DNA of 8,112 bases from JASGDC01 sp047608145 (GTDB lineage Bacteria > Actinomycetota > Actinomycetes > Actinomycetales > Micrococcaceae). Positions 6,525-8,112 of the stretch are shown piece after piece. The stretch spans positions 1 through 8,112 of the forward strand of contig JASGDC010000005.1 in the NCBI GenBank assembly GCA_047608145.1, in the 5' to 3' direction. Made by a program: the position numbers and the translations under genes. Position 1 is the stretch's first letter. Each line of letters begins with the position of its first letter. The notes beneath the pieces were generated by a model. The model ran no database searches and had not been told where the DNA came from. It saw nothing but the letters and a program-made list of their open reading frames with translations.

Positions 6525-7639
6525 GATAAGACGTACTGCATATCAAGAATTCCTAGATCATCATCGATATAAACCAATTATTAAGGTAATTACTGGACTT
6601 CGTCGCTCCGGTAAATCAATGATTTTTGAGTTATTTAAAGAGGATTTAAGGGCAAGTGGTGTAAAACAATCAAATATTATTTCTCTTAATTTTGAAGATT
6701 TAAAGTATTATGAGCTTCGTGATTACAAAAAATTACATAAGTATATAGAAGTACAAATCAAATAAAAAGCACTACATATTGCTTGATGAAATTCAGTACG
6801 TAGATAAGTTTGAGCTTGTAGTTGATAGCTTATTCATTAAAGACAATGTTGATCTCTATATTACTGGTTCTAATGCTTATTACATGAGTGGCGAGTTAGC
6901 TACAAATTTAACTGGACGTTATGTAGAAAAAGAAGTGCAACCTTTGTCTTTTGCAGAATACTATTCTTGGTCACCTGAGAAAGATATTGAAAAGGATTTT
7001 AATGAGTATTGGTTTAGCGCCTTCCCATACCTAATACATACTGATAGTTATGCAGAAAAAATTGAGTATCTTCAAGGTGTTTATAACTCAATTTTGATTA
7101 ATGATGTGATTGCTCGTGCTGGGAAAGCAGATAAGGAAATCATCGAACGTGTAATGCGTACAGTGCTTAGTAGTATCGGTAGTATTACTTCAATTAACAA
7201 GATGCGAAATACCTTGGCAAGTCAAAATGTAAAATTGGCTAATAACACTACTTTAGAGCGCTATGTATCTGCTTTATGCGATGGGTCGTTATTGTATTCA
7301 GTGCCACGATTTGATGTAAAAGGTCGAGGACTACTACAGCGTCTAGAGAAGTACTACGCATCAGATTTAGAATTAAGGCGTAGATATCCCAAAGTTTATG
7401 TGGGAAATATTGACAAGTACGAAGTAGATTTTGTAATTGTTACAGATAAGGGTAGTTACGAATATTACCAAGTTAGTGAATCTGTTTTGGATCCTAAAAC
7501 TAGAGATAGGGAACTAAAGCCTTTGCGTAAAATAACAGATAATTTCCCGAAATATCTTTTGACAATGGATAAGCTATTTCCTGATGATAATTATGAAGGT
7601 ATTCAAAAGAAGAATATTTTAGACTGGTTGATTGGGTAG
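6508..7639 (+). pseudogene. AAA+ ATPase with DUF4143 domain, frameshifted and probably internally deleted
   Basis: Two frames together encode one ATPase of the ATP-binding/DUF4143 family, whose cellular role is poorly known. Frame one (6508-6765) carries the Walker A motif GLRRSGKS (residues 30-37) and stops at TAA 6763-6765. The next frame takes over at about 6757-6770, reading NKKHYILLDEIQYV with the Walker B LLDEIQ, then ITGSNAYYMSGELATNLTGRYVE, the FPYL stretch, a winged-helix-like part (SITSINKMRNTL) and the end VGNIDKYEVDFVIV...YQVSESVLDPKTRDRELKPL. Dropping one base in TCAAATAAAAAG restores a continuous protein of about 377 aa. Relatives as I recall them are about 400 aa and carry a GHxLENxVYLEL segment between YASDLELR and RRYPKVYVG; it is absent here (near 7370-7385), suggesting an in-frame loss of about 25 codons. 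Alternatives for the frameshift are sequencing error or programmed shifting. Confidence 0.8.
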
Positions 7640-7658
7640 TGTAATATTTCAATGCTAA

Positions 7659-7690
7659 AACTGGTTGAATTTACTAAATTCAAAACAGTT
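7659..7690. repeat. Inverted repeat between the ATPase gene and the tRNA
   Basis: TTGAATTT (7665-7672) and AAATTCAA (7676-7683) are perfect 8-bp arms around ACT, extended by AACTG (7659-7663) and CAGTT (7686-7690) after a small internal loop. No T-run follows on the plus strand, so it is a weak terminator at best. It overlaps the -35 of the tRNA promoter. Confidence 0.4.
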
Positions 7691-7698
7691 GCTATACT
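7670..7698 (+). promoter_or_regulatory. Promoter of tRNA-Glu
   Basis: TTTACT (7670-7675) and TATACT (7693-7698) are separated by 17 bp. The predicted start near 7705 gives about 45 nt of precursor before the mature tRNA. A 7-bp inverted repeat TAGTTGA (7732-7738)/TCAACTA (7742-7748) ends 1 bp before the tRNA and may mark the 5' processing region. Confidence 0.5.
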
Positions 7699-7749
7699 TA
7701 AAAAGTTGAAATTCTTTAATAGGAATTTAACTAGTTGATTCTCAACTAA

Positions 7750-7822
7750 GGCCCCATCGTCTAGCGGCCTAGGACGTCGCCCTCTCACGGCGGTAACACG
7801 GGTTCAAATCCCGTTGGGGTCA
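7750..7822 (+). tRNA. tRNA-Glu (anticodon CTC)
   Basis: The 73-nt cloverleaf is complete. The acceptor stem pairs GGCCCCA (7750-7756) with TGGGGTC (7815-7821), with one G-T pair. The D-arm has T8 and A14. The anticodon stem TCGCC/GGCGG encloses CTCTCAC with anticodon CTC at 7784-7786, reading GAG. The T-arm CGGGTTCAAATCCCG is canonical. The 3' CCA is not encoded: A7822 is followed by CAC. It has its own promoter and terminator and no neighbouring tRNA in the window. Confidence 0.97.
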
Positions 7823-7869
7823 CAAAAGAAGCCTTCAACCCATTGTTTTAAGGGTTGAAGGCTTTTGTG
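7821..7869 (+). terminator. Terminator behind tRNA-Glu
   Basis: GCCTTCAACCC (7831-7841) pairs with GGGTTGAAGGC (7852-7862) around a 10-nt loop ending in TTTTAA, extended by AAGCC/GGCTT to 13 bp, then TTTTGTG. In an alternative form CACAAAA (7821-7827) pairs with TTTTGTG (7863-7869) with a GAA bulge, reaching the last tRNA bases. The near symmetry (CTTTTGTG on the minus strand) means it may stop transcription from both sides. Confidence 0.8.
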
Positions 7870-7900
7870 GTTTATAAACTTCTTTTTGTAAAGTTTGGAC

Positions 7901-7920
7901 TTATAGGCCATAATGTGTTG
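7901..7920 (+). repeat. 20-bp direct repeat, copy 1
   Basis: TTATAGGCCATAATGTGTTG is identical to the copy at 7991-8010, with a 90-bp period. It contains a near-palindromic core TTATaGGCCATAA. A degenerate third relative (TGTAGGCC, 8045-8052) follows, preceded like copy 2 by TTTCTG. The 70-bp spacing between copies and the small number rule against CRISPR. Confidence 0.75.
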
Positions 7921-7996
7921 GGTTTTAGTTGTTGGTTTTGTTTTGGTGATTTCGATGGTGTTGTTTAGGTTTTTTGGTCCTATTTCTGAGTTATAG
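7913..7996 (+). CDS. Possible 27-aa hydrophobic peptide
   Basis: An ATG in repeat copy 1 opens a 27-codon frame that ends at the TAG in repeat copy 2. The peptide starts MCWVLVVGFVLVISMVLF, a single membrane-spanning-like helix, then RFFGPISEL. The only Shine-Dalgarno-like element is a weak TAGG 5 nt upstream. G/T-rich DNA easily yields such hydrophobic frames by chance (many Val, Leu and Phe codons), so this may not be a gene. If real, it would resemble small membrane peptides such as type I toxins only in general character. Confidence 0.2.
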   Translation: MCWVLVVGFVLVISMVLFRFFGPISEL

Positions 7997-8010
7997 GCCA
8001 TAATGTGTTG
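7991..8010 (+). repeat. 20-bp direct repeat, copy 2
   Basis: Identical to 7901-7920 over all 20 bases. Its ATG (8003-8005) opens a frame starting MCCYFSL that stops after 7 codons at 8024-8026, so the possible small gene of copy 1 is not repeated in a working form here. Confidence 0.75.
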
Positions 8011-8112
8011 TTATTTTTCTTTGTAGGGGTTATTTTTTCTGTGATGTAGGCCTGTTTGTTAGCTTCTAAAGTTAGCTTATGGGTTTTAATCAATATTCTG
8101 CTTGGTGTGTGC

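Larger units (their letters stand above)
7871..8112. other. G/T-rich tail without a recognised gene
   Basis: The plus strand is strongly G/T-rich: in 7911-7990 I count 68 of 80 bases as G or T. It holds a 20-bp direct repeat, a short hydrophobic open frame (7913-7996) and, near the right edge, GTTAGCTT twice (8059-8066 and 8071-8078). No long open frame on either strand has a convincing start. It could be the leader of a gene beyond the window, since the exported-protein gene at the left edge shows the same G/T bias on its coding strand. Confidence 0.5.

Noticed and set aside
7732..7748. Inverted repeat TAGTTGA/TCAACTA as an attachment site at the tRNA
   Set aside because: It is upstream of the tRNA. 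No copy of the tRNA 3' end is repeated elsewhere in the window and no integrase is present.
7804..8001. Minus-strand open frame of 65 codons with repeated HIMAY peptide units
   Set aside because: It crosses the terminator and the 3' end of tRNA-Glu, and the repeated peptide is simply the 20-bp DNA repeat translated. No Shine-Dalgarno is visible.
7901..8010. CRISPR-like array
   Set aside because: There are only two perfect 20-bp copies, 70 bp apart, with no regular further units and no cas genes; the spacing is too long.

Overview
The window looks like a chromosomal segment of an AT-rich (low-GC) member of the Actinomycetota. Four things point there: an ileS leader that folds as the ultrashort Stem I, translational type of T-box known from Actinobacteria; a long IleRS of the IleS2 type; an ileS-folC gene pair; and an N-terminal segment of the SRRxxxKGAxWSxPV type that is frequent in exported actinobacterial proteins. 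I cannot name the genus. Actinomycetaceae or Bifidobacteriaceae-like relatives are the natural first places to look, although the putative Tat-type signal argues mildly against bifidobacteria.

Left part (1-1460, minus strand): the first 31 codons of an exported protein run off the left edge. Its candidate promoter has a run of nine G (nine C on the plus strand) inside an exactly 17-bp spacer between -35 and -10, which suggests phase-variable expression. Upstream of it lie a 12-bp-stem terminator and a complete diaminopropionate ammonia-lyase gene (dpaL) with a good Shine-Dalgarno and a perfect TATAAT -10.

Centre (1461-6417): a 439-bp divergent intergenic region holds the dpaL promoter, a 10-bp palindrome, an 11-bp direct repeat, an extended -10 promoter and an isoleucine T-box riboswitch. 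The T-box has the AUC specifier in the terminal loop of a very short Stem I. Its UGGUACC bulge can pair with the ileS ribosome binding site and the A of the start codon, so it probably controls translation. ileS is followed after 6 bp by folC, forming a likely operon.

Right part (6418-8112): three TTTCA...TGAAA palindromes whose centres are exactly 40 bp apart precede a DUF4143-type AAA+ ATPase gene. The third forms a 13-bp-arm hairpin with the start codon in its loop. The ATPase gene is frameshifted, and from memory of the family it also lacks about 25 residues near its C-terminus, so it is probably a decaying gene. Next come a tRNA-Glu(CTC) with its own promoter and terminator, and a strongly G/T-rich tail. 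The tail carries a perfect 20-bp direct repeat (90-bp period) that supplies the start and stop of a tiny hydrophobic open frame.

I see no CRISPR array, insertion sequence or defence system. The two strongest leads are the poly-G promoter and the 40-bp-spaced palindrome array at the ATPase start.
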